From: Fischerella sp. PCC 9431
Lineage (GTDB): Bacteria > Cyanobacteriota > Cyanobacteriia > Cyanobacteriales > Nostocaceae
Length of the DNA: 52,075 nucleotides
Assembly (NCBI RefSeq): GCF_000447295.1
Contig: NZ_KE650771.1
Span: forward strand, 4,977,424-5,029,498
Direction: 5' to 3'
This document shows, in pieces, positions 7,013 to 17,523 of this stretch. Both the position numbers and the translations under genes were made by a program. The notes under the pieces were generated by a model. That model was not told the DNA's origin, ran no database searches, and saw nothing but the letters and a program-made list of their open reading frames with translations. Within the stretch, counting starts at the first letter, position 1; every line of letters begins with the position of its first letter.

Positions 7013-7756
7013 TTGTTGTAGCTGCTGTGCAAACAGTTGTTTTACCTGTTCCCAAGCATCAGCCGCAGCTATTGGATTATAGCTGGCACGTTGGTCACAG
7101 AAAAATCCGTGATCAGCTCCATCGTAGCGAAACACGCGATGGGGAATTTTATATTTTTCTAACTCTGCTTCAATTTGGTTTACCTGTTCAGCAGGAATGC
7201 TGGCGTCTTTCATCCCAAAGAAAGCGTAGAGAGTACCTGGAATATCTTTTGTACGAGTGATAGTAGCATCGCCGCCTCCTGGTGTGGCGTTAGCAATGCG
7301 TGCGCCGTAGAAGGAAGCAGTAGCTTTGATGTCTGGGAGAGTAGCAGCAAGATAGGCTATATGACCGCCAAAGCAGAAACCTATACAACCAAAACCATCT
7401 TGTTTTACTTGTGGTAAAGTTTTGAGGTAGTCAATCGCTGTTTGAATATCGCTGAGTAATTCTGATGCTTGGCTTTGTTCCCAAGCGTAGACTCTACCTA
7501 CTTCTATATCTGCTGGTGTGTAACCTGTTTCAAAACCAGGGGCGACACGTTCAAATAGTGCGGGGGCGATCGCTACATAACCTTCACGAGCAATACGTTC
7601 TGTAACATCGCGGATATGGGAGTTCACTCCAAAAATTTCTTGCAAGACTATAACTCCTGGATAGGAACCTGGTTCTTGAGGCTGGGCTAAGTAAGCAGCT
7701 ATCTCGAAATCAGCTTGCGAAAGGTTAACTTTTGCGGTGTCAATTGCTCGTAGCAT
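7010..7756 (-). CDS. dienelactone hydrolase family protein
   Basis: A 248-aa soluble alpha/beta hydrolase of the dienelactone hydrolase family. The catalytic triad is visible: Cys128 in GFCFGG, Asp184 in FGMKDASIP and His216 in DGADHGFF. Glu40 in LQEIFG is the residue that modulates the cysteine in this family. The family hydrolyses lactones of chlorocatechol breakdown, but cyanobacterial members are generic carboxylic-ester or lactone hydrolases and no catabolic genes lie nearby. Length is normal. Its C-terminal codons run into the repeat cluster at 6990-7012. Physiological substrate not known. Confidence 0.92.
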   Translation of the reverse strand: MLRAIDTAKVNLSQADFEIAAYLAQPQEPGSYPGVIVLQEIFGVNSHIRDVTERIAREGYVAIAPALFERVAPGFETGYTPADIEVGRVYAWEQSQASELLSDIQTAIDYLKTLPQVKQDGFGCIGFCFGGHIAYLAATLPDIKATASFYGARIANATPGGGDATITRTKDIPGTLYAFFGMKDASIPAEQVNQIEAELEKYKIPHRVFRYDGADHGFFCDQRASYNPIAAADAWEQVKQLFAQQLQQ

Positions 7757-7790
7757 AACAATTTTTACCAGTACTATGTATGATTTAGAT

Positions 7791-7804
7791 ATATCTATAG
7801 ATAT
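7791..7804. promoter_or_regulatory. perfect palindrome ATATCTATAGATAT in the divergent spacer
   Basis: A 14-bp perfect palindrome lies 35-48 bp upstream of the dienelactone hydrolase start, in the 298-bp spacer it shares with the divergently transcribed plmA. The context is very AT-rich, so chance is possible. No other gene or RNA is visible in this spacer. Confidence 0.3.
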
Positions 7805-8054
7805 ACCTATACAAGTATCTCTAAACTATCCCAAATCAAATTATTAACTACTGGCATTGAATGTACTATAAATTTCCCTCAAATAATTTGAATCTATAAA
7901 TAGAATATTTAACAAGTAAAATTTGTAGCTGGTTACAGAATGCTAATAATGCAGCGTGGTAAAAATTACTATGCAGTAAAACAGGGTAAAAAACAAACTA
8001 TATAATCCTTGTAGCCTTCTACCTTCTTGTACCAGCACCTTTGGAGGCTTGGTG

Positions 8055-9041
8055 ATGATTCAGTTCCGTATTCAGCCAGATAGTGAAATTCCTGCATCAA
8101 ATCAGCTGTTTAATCAAATCAGATTTGCGATCGCATCTCGCCAATATCCCCCTGGGTACAAGTTACCGAGTACACGGGCGCTGGCTATGCAAACTGGGCT
8201 GCATCGTAATACCATTAGCAAGGTTTACCGCCAACTCGAAGATGACGGACTCGTAGAAAGTCTTGCTGGTTCAGGTATTTACGTCCGCGCCCAAGGTCAT
8301 GAAGGTGGTAGTAAACTGCAATCACCAATTCTCAAAGAAGATCCCGAAGCATACAAGGTTGTCCAACAAGCACTTGATGAGTTGCTGTCTCATGGCTGTT
8401 CACTCAACCAAGCACGAGAAATATTTCTCGCGGAAATTGACTGGCGCTTGCGTTGTAGTGCGCGGGTGTTGGTAGCGGTTCCTGCTGGTGACATTGGTGC
8501 AGGAGAATTGATGGTGTATGAATTAGAACAAAATCTCAAAATACCAGTACAGCTAGTCACAATGGAAGAATTGCCTGTTGTACTTGAGAAAACCTCCTCT
8601 GCTACAGTTGTTACCAGTCGATATTTTATCGGTGAAGTAGAAGTAATTGCAGCTCCGAAAGCAGTACGGGTGATTCCTCTGGATATCCAAGACTACGCCA
8701 AAGAGTTCAATATTTTGAAAAACCTTCCAAAAGACAGTTGTATTGGTATAGTCAGTCTAAGTTCTGGCTGGCTTCGAGCCGCAGAAGTTATTCTCCACGG
8801 TCTACGGGGAGATGAAATACTCGTAATGACTTCACAACCAAAAGATAGTTATAAACTTCAAGCAATGGTCAAGCGGGCGCAGGTAATTTTTAGCACAGAC
8901 AAACCTAGTTTTGCTGCGGCACAAGTAGCTTTACACAACTGTGCTGAAGATATTATTCGTCCACCCAAACTCATGTGTGGTGAAAATTATATCGGTACTA
9001 CATCGATTAATTTGCTCAAAAGAGAATTGGGTTTAAGTTAG
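8055..9041 (+). CDS. plmA: GntR-family transcriptional regulator PlmA
   Basis: A 328-aa protein from the ATG at 8055. A GGAGG at 8043-8047 sits 7 bp upstream, which rules against the TTG at 8049. The N-terminal winged helix-turn-helix spans residues 10-80, with PSTRALAMQTGLHRNTISKV as the recognition region. The rest is the cyanobacterial PlmA-type C-terminal domain (SLNQARE, DWRLRCSARVL, VTSRYFIGEVE), ending SINLLKRELGLS. PlmA is nearly universal in cyanobacteria, was found through plasmid maintenance, and is reported to interact with the PII-PipX complex, linking it to nitrogen status. It is divergent from the dienelactone hydrolase gene. Confidence 0.88.
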   Translation: MIQFRIQPDSEIPASNQLFNQIRFAIASRQYPPGYKLPSTRALAMQTGLHRNTISKVYRQLEDDGLVESLAGSGIYVRAQGHEGGSKLQSPILKEDPEAYKVVQQALDELLSHGCSLNQAREIFLAEIDWRLRCSARVLVAVPAGDIGAGELMVYELEQNLKIPVQLVTMEELPVVLEKTSSATVVTSRYFIGEVEVIAAPKAVRVIPLDIQDYAKEFNILKNLPKDSCIGIVSLSSGWLRAAEVILHGLRGDEILVMTSQPKDSYKLQAMVKRAQVIFSTDKPSFAAAQVALHNCAEDIIRPPKLMCGENYIGTTSINLLKRELGLS

Positions 9042-9194
9042 TTAGTGGTTAGTGGTTAGTAGCAGATGACAAATGACTATTGACCATTAACTTGTCTAAG
9101 AGTTCATTTTAACCCTCGTAACAACAGAGCGATCGCCTACTTTCTCCACTTTGAGAAGCTTGGAAAACAGAGGCATTTTTCTCTGATAAGAGTG

Positions 9195-10106
9195 TTAACC
9201 ATTAACTATTGACAAAAATTCTTGCACCCTTTTTAAGTAAGTTGGTGCATCTTCCAACATTGGGAAATGGGCTGTTTTGGGAATCATCGCATATTCAACA
9301 ACTTGATTTAATTTTGCTGCTTGATGTCCCATTTCAGCAGGAATAATTTTGTCATATTCTCCTGATATTAGCAGCGTCGGTACAGTTATCTGAGCAAATT
9401 CCTGCGGCATTAACTCAGCAGCAGCTTTGCTGACAGAAGTAAAAATTGTGCCTAAAGCTGCATCATAATCAGCAACAAGAAAATCTTGTAAAAAAGCCCG
9501 CCTTTCTGGCGCTGGTATGGGGCGATGCAAAAATCGCGCTATGAACATCCTGTCTACCAACGGTATTTTTCCCAACCATTGAGGACGAAATTTGACAACG
9601 TAACCACCGAATTTATGAAATGCTGTGAACGCTTTTTCGTCGTACTCAAAAATACCACTACAAGTAAGAATTGCTTTTTCTACTCGTTCTGGATAGCGGT
9701 TGAGAAATAGAGTAGCGATGGAAGCGCCCATCGAATGAGCATGGACATAAGCGCGTTGAACTTGTAACGAATCTAACAACGCTGCTAAGTCATGTGCGTA
9801 TTCTTCCAATTCGTAAGTTAATTCTGTAACTGCTTGTGATTCTTCTGGCGGTGAATCGGACTCAACAACGGCTTCACTAGCTTTAGTCACAGCGGTTGGC
9901 TTACCACCGGAACGCCCAAACCCACGTAAATCATAAAGCAGACAATCGAATTTTCCAAGCAAAGCTGCGGCAGTACTTTGCCAGTATCGACCAGAACCAG
10001 CCCAACCATGCACAAAAACCATCACTGGTTTGGGTTGAGAAATAATGGATGGTTCTCGTATCCACTCGTAATAATGTTCTACGCCACGTATATTAATGTA
10101 AGGCAT
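9195..10106 (-). CDS. alpha/beta hydrolase
   Basis: A 303-aa protein from the ATG at 10106 (MPYINIRGVEHYYEWI). A frame extends upstream to 10160, but that part translates a C/T-rich intergenic repeat and is probably not protein. The oxyanion region is HGWAGSGRYW, the nucleophile elbow is AHSMGAS (Ser125), the acid is probably Asp in SGEYDKIIP, and the histidine is in KTAHFPMLED near the C-terminus. A cap domain with ALTEL/EYAHDLAALLDSL-type helices precedes the elbow. Substrate unknown; the sequence places it only within the broad esterase/epoxide-hydrolase-like superfamily. It follows clpX on the same strand after 111 bp. Confidence 0.88.
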   Translation of the reverse strand: MPYINIRGVEHYYEWIREPSIISQPKPVMVFVHGWAGSGRYWQSTAAALLGKFDCLLYDLRGFGRSGGKPTAVTKASEAVVESDSPPEESQAVTELTYELEEYAHDLAALLDSLQVQRAYVHAHSMGASIATLFLNRYPERVEKAILTCSGIFEYDEKAFTAFHKFGGYVVKFRPQWLGKIPLVDRMFIARFLHRPIPAPERRAFLQDFLVADYDAALGTIFTSVSKAAAELMPQEFAQITVPTLLISGEYDKIIPAEMGHQAAKLNQVVEYAMIPKTAHFPMLEDAPTYLKRVQEFLSIVNG

Positions 10107-10217
10107 CTCCAAGAGGAGGTGGTGAGGAGTAGGGGGAAATGGGGAGATTGGGAGATGCAAAGGGTTAGAATATTCTGTCCCTGTGTCACCTTGTCGCCGT
10201 GTCCCCGGATTTTTAGT

Positions 10218-11558
10218 TTATGCTGATTCTGGCTTGGGTAGAGAAGAAGGATGAACTAATAGTTCAGCAGTGGAACGCTTCTCTACCATTTCCCGTGTGA
10301 CAGTGCAGCGAGCCACGTCCTTACGAGAAGGTAACTCATACATGACATCAAGCATTAGTTCTTCAACAATACCCCGCAGCGCTCTTGCACCAGTTTTGCG
10401 GCGGTATGCTTCTTGAGCGATCGCTCGCAAAGCTTCTGCTTTAAAGTCTAGCTGAACGTTGTCCATTTTCAGCAGTTTTTGGTACTGCTTGACTAAGGCA
10501 CTACGTGGTTGGGTCAAGATTGCCATCAACGCTTCTTCATCCAGTGGATCTACCACTGCTACCATTGGCACACGTCCAATAAATTCAGGAATCATGCCAA
10601 ATTTAACTAGGTCATCCGGTTCTAAATGCCGCAGAGTATCTGCTGCACGTTTTTCTTTGGTTTGACCTTCTCCTGGTTGCACAAAGCCTATTGACTTTTT
10701 GCCAGTCCTCTGCTCTACAACCTTCTCTAAGCCAACAAAAGCACCGCCACAGATGAACAAAATATTACTGGTATCAATCTGGATGCAGTCTTGATAAGGG
10801 TGCTTGCGTCCGCCTTGGGGAGGTACGTTAGCAACAGTTCCTTCGAGCATTTTCAGCAAAGCTTGCTGTACGCCTTCACCAGAAACATCCCGTGTAATCG
10901 ATGGGTTTTCACTCTTACGAGCAATTTTGTCGATTTCGTCGATATAGATAATTCCCCGTTGCGCTTCTTCGACATCCAAATCTGCTACTTGCAGCAGTCG
11001 CAACAAAATATTTTCGACATCTTCGCCTACATACCCTGCTTCTGTGAGGGTAGTCGCATCAGCAACAGCAAACGGTACATCAAGAATTTTGGCTAGAGTC
11101 TGAGCGAGCAGAGTTTTGCCACAACCAGTGGGGCCAATCAACAGAATATTAGACTTCTGTAGCTCAACAGCATCATCAGTTGCACCTTTGCCATTATTTT
11201 TGGACTGAATAATCGCCAGTCGCTTATAGTGATTGTAAACGGCTACTGATAGTACTTTCTTGGCTTCGTCTTGCCCGATCACATGTTCGTCTAGATACTT
11301 TTTAATCTCTTGCGGTTTAGGGATTTGATTAAACGAGAGATTAGAGGAGCGGACACGGCGTTTTTGAGGATCTTCTGACTTTTGTGTTGGTTGAGACGCC
11401 GTGCTATTTGTGTCGAGCAACTCCTCGTCTAGGATTTCATTACACAAGTCAACGCATTCATCGCAGATATAGACTCCCGGTCCAGCGATTAATTTACGCA
11501 CCTGCTCCTGAGACTTGCCACAAAACGAACATTTTAAATGGGAGTCGTACTTAGACAT
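10218..11558 (-). CDS. clpX: ClpX, ATP-binding subunit of the ClpXP protease
   Basis: A 446-aa AAA+ unfoldase. The N-terminal zinc-binding domain has Cys10, Cys13, Cys32 and Cys35. Walker A is GPTGCGKT (142-149), Walker B IIYIDEID (203-210), and the IGF loop that docks on ClpP is at 290-292. The sensor II region [11 protein letters not shown] is present. It unfolds tagged substrates and feeds them to ClpP. The clpP gene ends 9 bp upstream on the same strand and tig lies before that, the standard tig-clpP-clpX order, so clpP and clpX are almost certainly co-transcribed. Confidence 0.98.
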   Translation of the reverse strand: MSKYDSHLKCSFCGKSQEQVRKLIAGPGVYICDECVDLCNEILDEELLDTNSTASQPTQKSEDPQKRRVRSSNLSFNQIPKPQEIKKYLDEHVIGQDEAKKVLSVAVYNHYKRLAIIQSKNNGKGATDDAVELQKSNILLIGPTGCGKTLLAQTLAKILDVPFAVADATTLTEAGYVGEDVENILLRLLQVADLDVEEAQRGIIYIDEIDKIARKSENPSITRDVSGEGVQQALLKMLEGTVANVPPQGGRKHPYQDCIQIDTSNILFICGGAFVGLEKVVEQRTGKKSIGFVQPGEGQTKEKRAADTLRHLEPDDLVKFGMIPEFIGRVPMVAVVDPLDEEALMAILTQPRSALVKQYQKLLKMDNVQLDFKAEALRAIAQEAYRRKTGARALRGIVEELMLDVMYELPSRKDVARCTVTREMVEKRSTAELLVHPSSLPKPESA

Positions 11559-11567
11559 ACCAGCCTC

Positions 11568-12263
11568 TTATTTCAGAATGGTGACGTTTTCCCCTGCTGC
11601 GGGAAGATTTTGCCTGGTGATGACCTGATCGATCAATCCATAATTTTTGGCTTCTTCAGCCGACATGAAAAAGTCCCGTTCAGTATCGGCTTCTATTCTT
11701 TCTAATGGTTGACCAGTATGGTGTGAGAGTAACTGATTCAACTTTGCTTTAATGTAAAGAATTTCCCTTGCTTGAATTTCTATGTCAATTGCTTGACCTT
11801 GAGCACCACCAAGAGGTTGGTGAATCATAATCCGCGAATCAGGTAAAGACATACGTTTACCCGCAGTTCCGGCTGCTAGCAAAAATGCTCCCATGCTTGC
11901 GGCTAATCCAAAACAAATGGTCACAACATCTGGACGAATTTGCTGGATTGTATCATATATCGCCATGCCCGCATATACTGAGCCGCCAGGAGAATTAATA
12001 TATAGCTGAATATCTTTTTCCGAATCTTCAGCGTCTAGGAACAACAACTGAGCAACAATCGAGTTAGCGATCGTATCGTCTATTGGTGTTCCCAAAAAAA
12101 TAATTCGTTCTCGCAGTAGGCGGGAGTAGATATCAAAGGCTCGTTCTCCCATGCCAGATTGCTCTACCACCATCGGCACGATGTTAGTTGGGCCGTTTTG
12201 GGCGCGAATTTCAAATGGACTCAAACTGCTGATTGGGTAATTTCCCGACTGCGATACAAGCAT
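11568..12263 (-). CDS. clpP: ClpP protease subunit (tig-clpX-linked paralogue)
   Basis: A 231-aa serine peptidase with the complete triad: Ser123 in GLAASMGA, His148 in MIHQPLGG and Asp197 in DTERDFFMS. The spacing matches the E. coli enzyme. The N-terminal 30 residues are longer than the mature E. coli form and may be processed. Cyanobacteria have several ClpP/ClpR paralogues; the one next to clpX, often called clpP2, is expected to form the core of a ClpXP complex. The start is the ATG at 12263. The upstream spacer of 282 bp contains heptamer repeats. Confidence 0.96.
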   Translation of the reverse strand: MLVSQSGNYPISSLSPFEIRAQNGPTNIVPMVVEQSGMGERAFDIYSRLLRERIIFLGTPIDDTIANSIVAQLLFLDAEDSEKDIQLYINSPGGSVYAGMAIYDTIQQIRPDVVTICFGLAASMGAFLLAAGTAGKRMSLPDSRIMIHQPLGGAQGQAIDIEIQAREILYIKAKLNQLLSHHTGQPLERIEADTERDFFMSAEEAKNYGLIDQVITRQNLPAAGENVTILK

Positions 12264-12425
12264 ACAGACAAATGTTTGACTTTAAATGTAACAGTAACAG
12301 TGGGTAAGACAGCATATGCTGCCTGTGATGAGCGAATGGTTTTTTATTTTAGGTATGTGTTAACCATTATGCCTCATATAATTTCTTCTCGTGTGAATAC
12401 AGCATGAATCTAGGTGAGAGGAGAT

Positions 12426-12541
12426 AGGGATAAGGGATAGGGGATAGGGGATAGGGGATAGGGGTTAATTGTTGAATTTTGTTAACCATCACTGATCCTA
12501 ATTCCCAATCCCTAATCCCTTATCCTTGATCCCCTATCCCT
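12426..12541. repeat. GGGATAG heptamer array with complementary arm
   Basis: Tandem GGGATAG/GGGATAA units occupy about 12426-12464 in the tig-clpP spacer. A degenerate complementary run (AATCCCTTATCC..., about 12500-12541) follows just before the tig stop, so the two can form a long imperfect stem around the central 35 bp. Such heptamer arms recur at 22453-22600 and 25334-25563. Confidence 0.85.
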
Positions 12542-12545
12542 TAAT

Positions 12546-13991
12546 TTATTCTGCTTCTGTTGAGGCTTCCTCTGTGAGTGCTGTGGCTTCAGCATCTATG
12601 GTGATTTGTTCTTCACTTGCGTCTGTTGCTGTTTCTTCTGTTGAAGATTCTTCTGCACTCAAAGAACCTTCAGGTACTAGTTCAACTTTTGCATGTTCTA
12701 GCAGCCAGTCGACAGTTTTTTCGGTTAGCAGCTCGTCTTTGACGTATTCTTGCAGCCGGTCTGGATCATAATCTTGCCCAGATAACTGTTCAGAGAGTTC
12801 TTTGATTCTAGTGGCGACCTCTTCATCGGTAACTTCGATAGATTCGCGTTTGCCGATTTCTTCCAAGGCTAGGGTGCGTTGGAGACGTTCGATCGCTTCA
12901 TCACGAGAACGCTGACGTAATTGCGGAATGATATCGGCGGTAAAAAATTTCTTGACATCTAACCCTTGTTGCGCTAAACGCATAGCTGTTTGGGTGAGCA
13001 TGTTATCAACTTCCCGATCAATCATTGTTTCTGGCAAGTCAATTTCTACATGCTTAAGCAGTTCATTCAACAAGGCTTCCTGTTTATTAGTTTTGGTTTT
13101 TTGTTCGGCTTCTTTTTGGAATTTTTCTTCCAAGTCAGTCCGTAATTCAGCCAAAGTCTCGTGATCGCTGACGTCTTTGGCGAAGTCATCATTCAACTCT
13201 GGCAGTTCTTTTTCTTTAATTTCTTTGAGAGTGACGGTGAAAATCGCTGGTTTTCCGGCTAAATCTTCATTGGCATAGGGGTCGGGAAAAGTTGCAGAAA
13301 TTTCTTTGGTTTCTGTAGGGTTCATTCCCAGGATGCCTGTGACAAAACCAGGAATAAATTTATCTTCCTGTAACTCTACCTGAAAATCAGTTGCTTCGCC
13401 GCCGGGTATCGGTTCTGGTTCGGCTGCTTCGTCATCACCTTCAGCTTTGGCGATCACACCTTTAAAGTCAACTACGGCAATATCACCAATTTGTGCTGGG
13501 CGTCCTTCTACAGGAATCAATGTTGCCATCTGTTGGCGTTCATTTTCCAGGACTTGATCTACTTTTTCAGGGTCGTACTTGATTTCTTCTGCTTTGATTT
13601 CTAAATCAGTGTACTGAGTCAAGTTGACTTCTGGTGGTACGTCAACAGCAGCCGAAAAAATCAAGGGTTTACCAGGTTCATAATTATTAATCAAGTCATC
13701 AAATGATGAACGTAATTGTGGTTGCCCGATCGCCTTGATATCTTCTTGTTTAACAGCTTCTGTAATGCCATCTTGAATAAGTTCTTCTAGTGCTGCTGCC
13801 TTGATTCGAGTTGTACCCAGGCGCTGTAGCAGGATCTGCCGTGGCACCTTACCTTTACGAAACCCAGGAATGTTGGCAGAACGGCTGAGGTTTTGGATAA
13901 CTTGTTCGTAGGTTTGCTTGGTTTTTTCTGGTGTAATCTCTATTTCCAGACCGATTTGACTGGAGGGGAGTTTTTCCTGGGTAACTTTCAT
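12546..13991 (-). CDS. tig: trigger factor
   Basis: A 481-aa ribosome-associated chaperone. The N-terminal ribosome-binding domain carries the signature GFRKGKVPR (residues about 43-51). The FKBP-type peptidyl-prolyl isomerase domain is about 165-260 (GDIAVVDFKG, then FIPGFVTGILGMNPTETKEI). The C-terminal helical arms follow, up to LLTEKTVDWLLEHAKVELV. The last 45 residues are an acidic Ser/Thr/Glu-rich tail, longer than in E. coli trigger factor. It meets nascent chains at the ribosome exit and heads the tig-clpP-clpX cluster. Confidence 0.97.
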   Translation of the reverse strand: MKVTQEKLPSSQIGLEIEITPEKTKQTYEQVIQNLSRSANIPGFRKGKVPRQILLQRLGTTRIKAAALEELIQDGITEAVKQEDIKAIGQPQLRSSFDDLINNYEPGKPLIFSAAVDVPPEVNLTQYTDLEIKAEEIKYDPEKVDQVLENERQQMATLIPVEGRPAQIGDIAVVDFKGVIAKAEGDDEAAEPEPIPGGEATDFQVELQEDKFIPGFVTGILGMNPTETKEISATFPDPYANEDLAGKPAIFTVTLKEIKEKELPELNDDFAKDVSDHETLAELRTDLEEKFQKEAEQKTKTNKQEALLNELLKHVEIDLPETMIDREVDNMLTQTAMRLAQQGLDVKKFFTADIIPQLRQRSRDEAIERLQRTLALEEIGKRESIEVTDEEVATRIKELSEQLSGQDYDPDRLQEYVKDELLTEKTVDWLLEHAKVELVPEGSLSAEESSTEETATDASEEQITIDAEATALTEEASTEAE

Positions 13992-14935
13992 GCTTTGTCT
14001 CTATTTGCTTTCTGCTAATATTTTTTTACTTCTTGCTTCTACACACAGACGTCACACTTCTCGGATAATGGGTTATTCCTAATTGGGGGGAAATTTACCC
14101 ACAAGGCTTTGCCTGCTTGAAATTGAACCTGTGTTGATGAACAGAGATCCAGTTTACTGCTAATGCGAAAGCTCTTGACACTTTAGCGCAAATTAGTTTA
14201 TGTATCTATGCCTCTATGCCTTTATATATTTTTGGGAATTCCCTAAAATACCTTTTTTTCTTACCTCCTATCCCTTTACGCCACCAAGAGTTTTAACCAA
14301 CATAACTAGCAGCGTGGTATCCTGGTTCTCAATCAGTTGTTGTTCGTCAACTACGTACACTAGGAAACATCAAAAAGGGGGGCTGGATATTGGAAATTAA
14401 TGATTTGATGAAAGTAAATTACTCCTGAGTTCATTTCCCATCTCCACCACGCCGTGCAAGCATCTATCCCATAGCATAATAGTTGCTTGACTCTACAAGT
14501 TGCGTAGTTGGTATTTATGCATTTGAATCTATTAAATAACTACATTTGCTACTAATACTGGCTTTGTTTTTGATTTAGTGATTCAGTGAATATCATTGAC
14601 AGCAGAAAATACCAAGCAGTTAGAATGACTTCTAGTTCATTTTTTAATGAGTCATGATCGAATTACTAACACTAAAGCGACAGTTTGCTGTATAATACCC
14701 ATCCTACCTATAAAAATGTTGAAAAATTAATAGTTATTAATTGTTGTAAACCAAAAGACAACTTTTGTAACAGGAAAAAATAAATGTATTAAATTAAGAA
14801 ATAAACATTAAATAAAGGTAAAGCATTAAGAAGCATAAAATTATAAAAAATCAGTTGTGTAATTTATATATGCGTAAATTGTAAGTAAATTGATTCAAAA
14901 ACATTGCCAGAAGAAACCTTAAGGAGGAAGCTAGT
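13992..14935. other. long intergenic region between tig and asd, no gene seen
   Basis: 944 bp between divergent genes. Only short low-quality frames are present. A TTGACA (near 14172) and a TATAAT (14691-14696) are promoter-like hexamers without convincing partners. The asd-proximal 250 bp is very AT-rich. I found no tRNA, hairpin cluster or tandem repeat that supports a further feature. Confidence 0.5.
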
Positions 14936-15979
14936 TTGTCTAATTCCTATTGTGTAGCTATTTTGGGCGCGACAGGTGCTGTCGGCAAGGAGTTGTTAGA
15001 ATTATTAGAAAGTCGTAATTTTCCAGTTTCAAAATTAAAGTTATTGGCATCAGAACGTAGCGCAGGGCAAAAGCTACCGTTCAAAGGAGAAAATTTATTA
15101 GTAGAGCCAGTCAGCGATCGCGCCTTTGAAAATGTTGATATCGTCTTATCAAGCGCGGGAGGTTCAACTTCAAAAACTTGGGCGCCGATAGCCACAGAAA
15201 AAGGTGCAGTTGTCATAGATAATTCCAGCGCCTTTCGCATGAATGAGGAAGTACCTTTAATTGTTCCAGAGGTGAATCCCCAAGCAGCAGCAAATCATAA
15301 AGGTATCATTGCGAACCCCAACTGCACCACAATTTTAATGGCAGTAGCAGTCTGGCCTCTGCATAAAATCAAACCCATCAAACGCATTATCGCAGCTACA
15401 TATCAATCTGCCAGTGGTGCGGGTGCAAAAGCAATGGCAGAAGTCCAAACTCAAACTATTGCTATTTTAGAGGGCAAACAACCCAGCGCCGAAGTATTTC
15501 CTTATCCCTTGGCTTTTAATTTATTCCCGCATAATTCCCCATTAAACGATTGGGGATACTGCGAAGAAGAAATGAAAATGGTCAACGAAACACGGAAAAT
15601 TTTTGCAGATCAAAATATAAGAATTACTGCTACTTGTGTACGGGTTCCCGTACTCCGCGCTCACTCAGAAGCGATTAATCTAGAATTTGAAACCCCTTTT
15701 AACCCAGATGAAGCCAGAGAAATTTTAAGTAAATCTCCTGGTGTGAAATTGGTAGAAGATTGGCAGAAAAATTACTTTCCCATGCCATTTGAAGCTACGG
15801 GTCGCGATGAAGTTTTAGTGGGCAGAATTCGTCAGGATATTTCCCATCCTTGCGGTTTAGAACTGTGGTTATGTGGTGATCAAATCCGCAAAGGAGCAGC
15901 CTTGAATGCTGTACAAATTGCGGAATTACTAGTAGAAAAAAGTTTACTCAAACCAACTTCTTCATTGGTTAATGGGTAA
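14936..15979 (+). CDS. asd: aspartate-semialdehyde dehydrogenase
   Basis: A 347-aa enzyme that reduces aspartyl phosphate to aspartate semialdehyde with NADPH, the branch point to lysine/diaminopimelate, threonine and methionine. The nucleotide-binding loop is GATGAVG (11-17), the catalytic cysteine is Cys130 in ANPNCTT, and VPVLRAHSEA carries the active-site histidine. The start is a TTG at 14936 with AAGGAGG at 14921-14927 (8-bp spacing); there is no better ATG. It is followed by dapA on the same strand, the next step toward lysine. Confidence 0.96.
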   Translation: MSNSYCVAILGATGAVGKELLELLESRNFPVSKLKLLASERSAGQKLPFKGENLLVEPVSDRAFENVDIVLSSAGGSTSKTWAPIATEKGAVVIDNSSAFRMNEEVPLIVPEVNPQAAANHKGIIANPNCTTILMAVAVWPLHKIKPIKRIIAATYQSASGAGAKAMAEVQTQTIAILEGKQPSAEVFPYPLAFNLFPHNSPLNDWGYCEEEMKMVNETRKIFADQNIRITATCVRVPVLRAHSEAINLEFETPFNPDEAREILSKSPGVKLVEDWQKNYFPMPFEATGRDEVLVGRIRQDISHPCGLELWLCGDQIRKGAALNAVQIAELLVEKSLLKPTSSLVNG

Positions 15980-16111
15980 CTTGGTAATTGGTAAATATCT
16001 TCCAAACAATCACCAACAACCAATAGTTTCCCCTTGAAAGTAATTTGCAAATAGGTTATTACAATAAAGAACCACCAAAATATCAAAAATAAAAATCAGG
16101 AGTAGAAAAGG

Positions 16112-16996
16112 GTGGTAGATTTCGGTAGAGTTTTAACCGCAATGATTACGCCGTTTAAGGAAGACGGTAGTGTCAGCTATGATGTTGCAGCAAAACTAGC
16201 AAATCATCTAGCAAATAACGGTACTGATACAGTGGTGGTGTGTGGCACGACTGGAGAATCTCCAGCTTTAAGTTGGGAGGAAGAATATCAGCTATTTTCA
16301 GTTGTGTTAGAAGCAGTAGCAGGAAAAGCACTGGTAATGGCGGGATGTGGTTCCAATTCCACCAAAGAAGCGATCGCCGCTACTCAAAAAGCCGCTAGAA
16401 TAGGAGTACACGGTGCTTTACAAGTTGTTCCCTATTACAACAAACCACCGCAAGAGGGACTTTACCAACACTTTCAAGCCATAGCGCAAGCTTCTGGTGA
16501 CTTGCCTATTTTGTTATACAATGTGCCGGGTCGTACTGGTCAAAACCTGAGTGCTGAAACAGTTGCTCGATTAGCTCAAATCAATAACATTATTGGTATC
16601 AAAGAAGCAAGCGGAAACTTAGATCAAGTGAGTGAAATTCGTCGCTTGACACCAAAAGAATTCCAGATTTACTCTGGAGATGATTCTTTAACCTTGCCAT
16701 TGTTAGCAGTCGGGGCTAAGGGTGTAGTTAGTGTTGCTTCTCATCTTGTAGGCAACGAACTACAACAGATGATTCAAGCCTTTAATTCGGGTAAAAACCA
16801 AGTCGCCATCGACATTCATCTGCGGCTTTTTCCTCTATTTAAAGCTTTGTTTGTAACCACAAATCCCATTCCAGTCAAAAAAGCATTACAACTTCAAGGC
16901 TGGGAAGTTGGTTCAACGCGTCCGCCTTTGTGCGAAGCTGACGCTAAAGTTACTCAAACCTTAGACTTTGTGATGAAGGAACTTAGTCTAATTTAA
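16112..16996 (+). CDS. dapA: 4-hydroxy-tetrahydrodipicolinate synthase
   Basis: A 294-aa aldolase of the DapA family that condenses pyruvate with aspartate semialdehyde, the product of the enzyme encoded just upstream. Lys164 in IGIKEASGN is the Schiff-base lysine, Tyr136 sits in LLYNVPGRT, and the GTTGES loop (45-50) carries the threonines of the proton relay. The start is a GTG at 16112, preceded by an AGGAG at 16098-16102. The spacer from asd is 132 bp, so the two may or may not share a transcript. The product feeds lysine and peptidoglycan diaminopimelate. Confidence 0.96.
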   Translation: MVDFGRVLTAMITPFKEDGSVSYDVAAKLANHLANNGTDTVVVCGTTGESPALSWEEEYQLFSVVLEAVAGKALVMAGCGSNSTKEAIAATQKAARIGVHGALQVVPYYNKPPQEGLYQHFQAIAQASGDLPILLYNVPGRTGQNLSAETVARLAQINNIIGIKEASGNLDQVSEIRRLTPKEFQIYSGDDSLTLPLLAVGAKGVVSVASHLVGNELQQMIQAFNSGKNQVAIDIHLRLFPLFKALFVTTNPIPVKKALQLQGWEVGSTRPPLCEADAKVTQTLDFVMKELSLI

Positions 16997-17523
16997 ATCA
17001 AAGTAGAATCTCGGCTAATTTCACACTTGAAAGATACATTGAAAATAACTTAATAAACATTCTCAGTAATTTTGACAATGTGGCAGGTACAAAGCCTATG
17101 CTACGAAATAAAAATTACAAATAAAACAATTTATGTGAAGTTACTTTTATTAAATATTATAGAAGCAATAAAAAAGCTCATAAAAATCAGGATTATAAGA
17201 AAGCAAAAGGCATGTATGTTGCAGGAAAAAGTTTGTATCTCATAACAATTTTAATTTTTGTCACTGGATGCTTAAATTTATTTCTGTCAAACAGAACTAC
17301 CTTATAGCTGAGTTTTTCATAGACAGATAAGTAGGTGAGTGTAAACAAAGTAACTATGCGAGTTACCAAGAGTAAACACGCACTAAATATTTACCAATGA
17401 CAAAGGAAAAATGACCAGCTAACTAGTTAACTTTTATTTGTTGCTAATCTACTTATTTTTAACTGTCTTAAAAGATCACTAAATCCTCGTATTTTAACGT
17501 TCAAAGAACAATCTCAGGAGAAA
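16997..17523. other. intergenic region between dapA and rnj
   Basis: 527 bp of AT-rich sequence without a credible reading frame. A TTGACA near 17080 followed after 19 bp by TATGCT is a weak promoter candidate. Just before rnj there is CAGGAG at 17515-17520, its ribosome binding site. Nothing else can be supported. Confidence 0.45.

Noticed and set aside
9096-9176. 26-codon minus-strand frame (MPLFSKLLKVEKVGDRSVVT...)
   Set aside because: Protein-like in appearance, but very short, without a clear ribosome binding site and not recognised; it cannot be supported as a gene.
14200-14400. 66-codon plus-strand frame in the tig-asd spacer
   Set aside because: Low-complexity hydrophobic composition, no ribosome binding site, not resembling a known protein.
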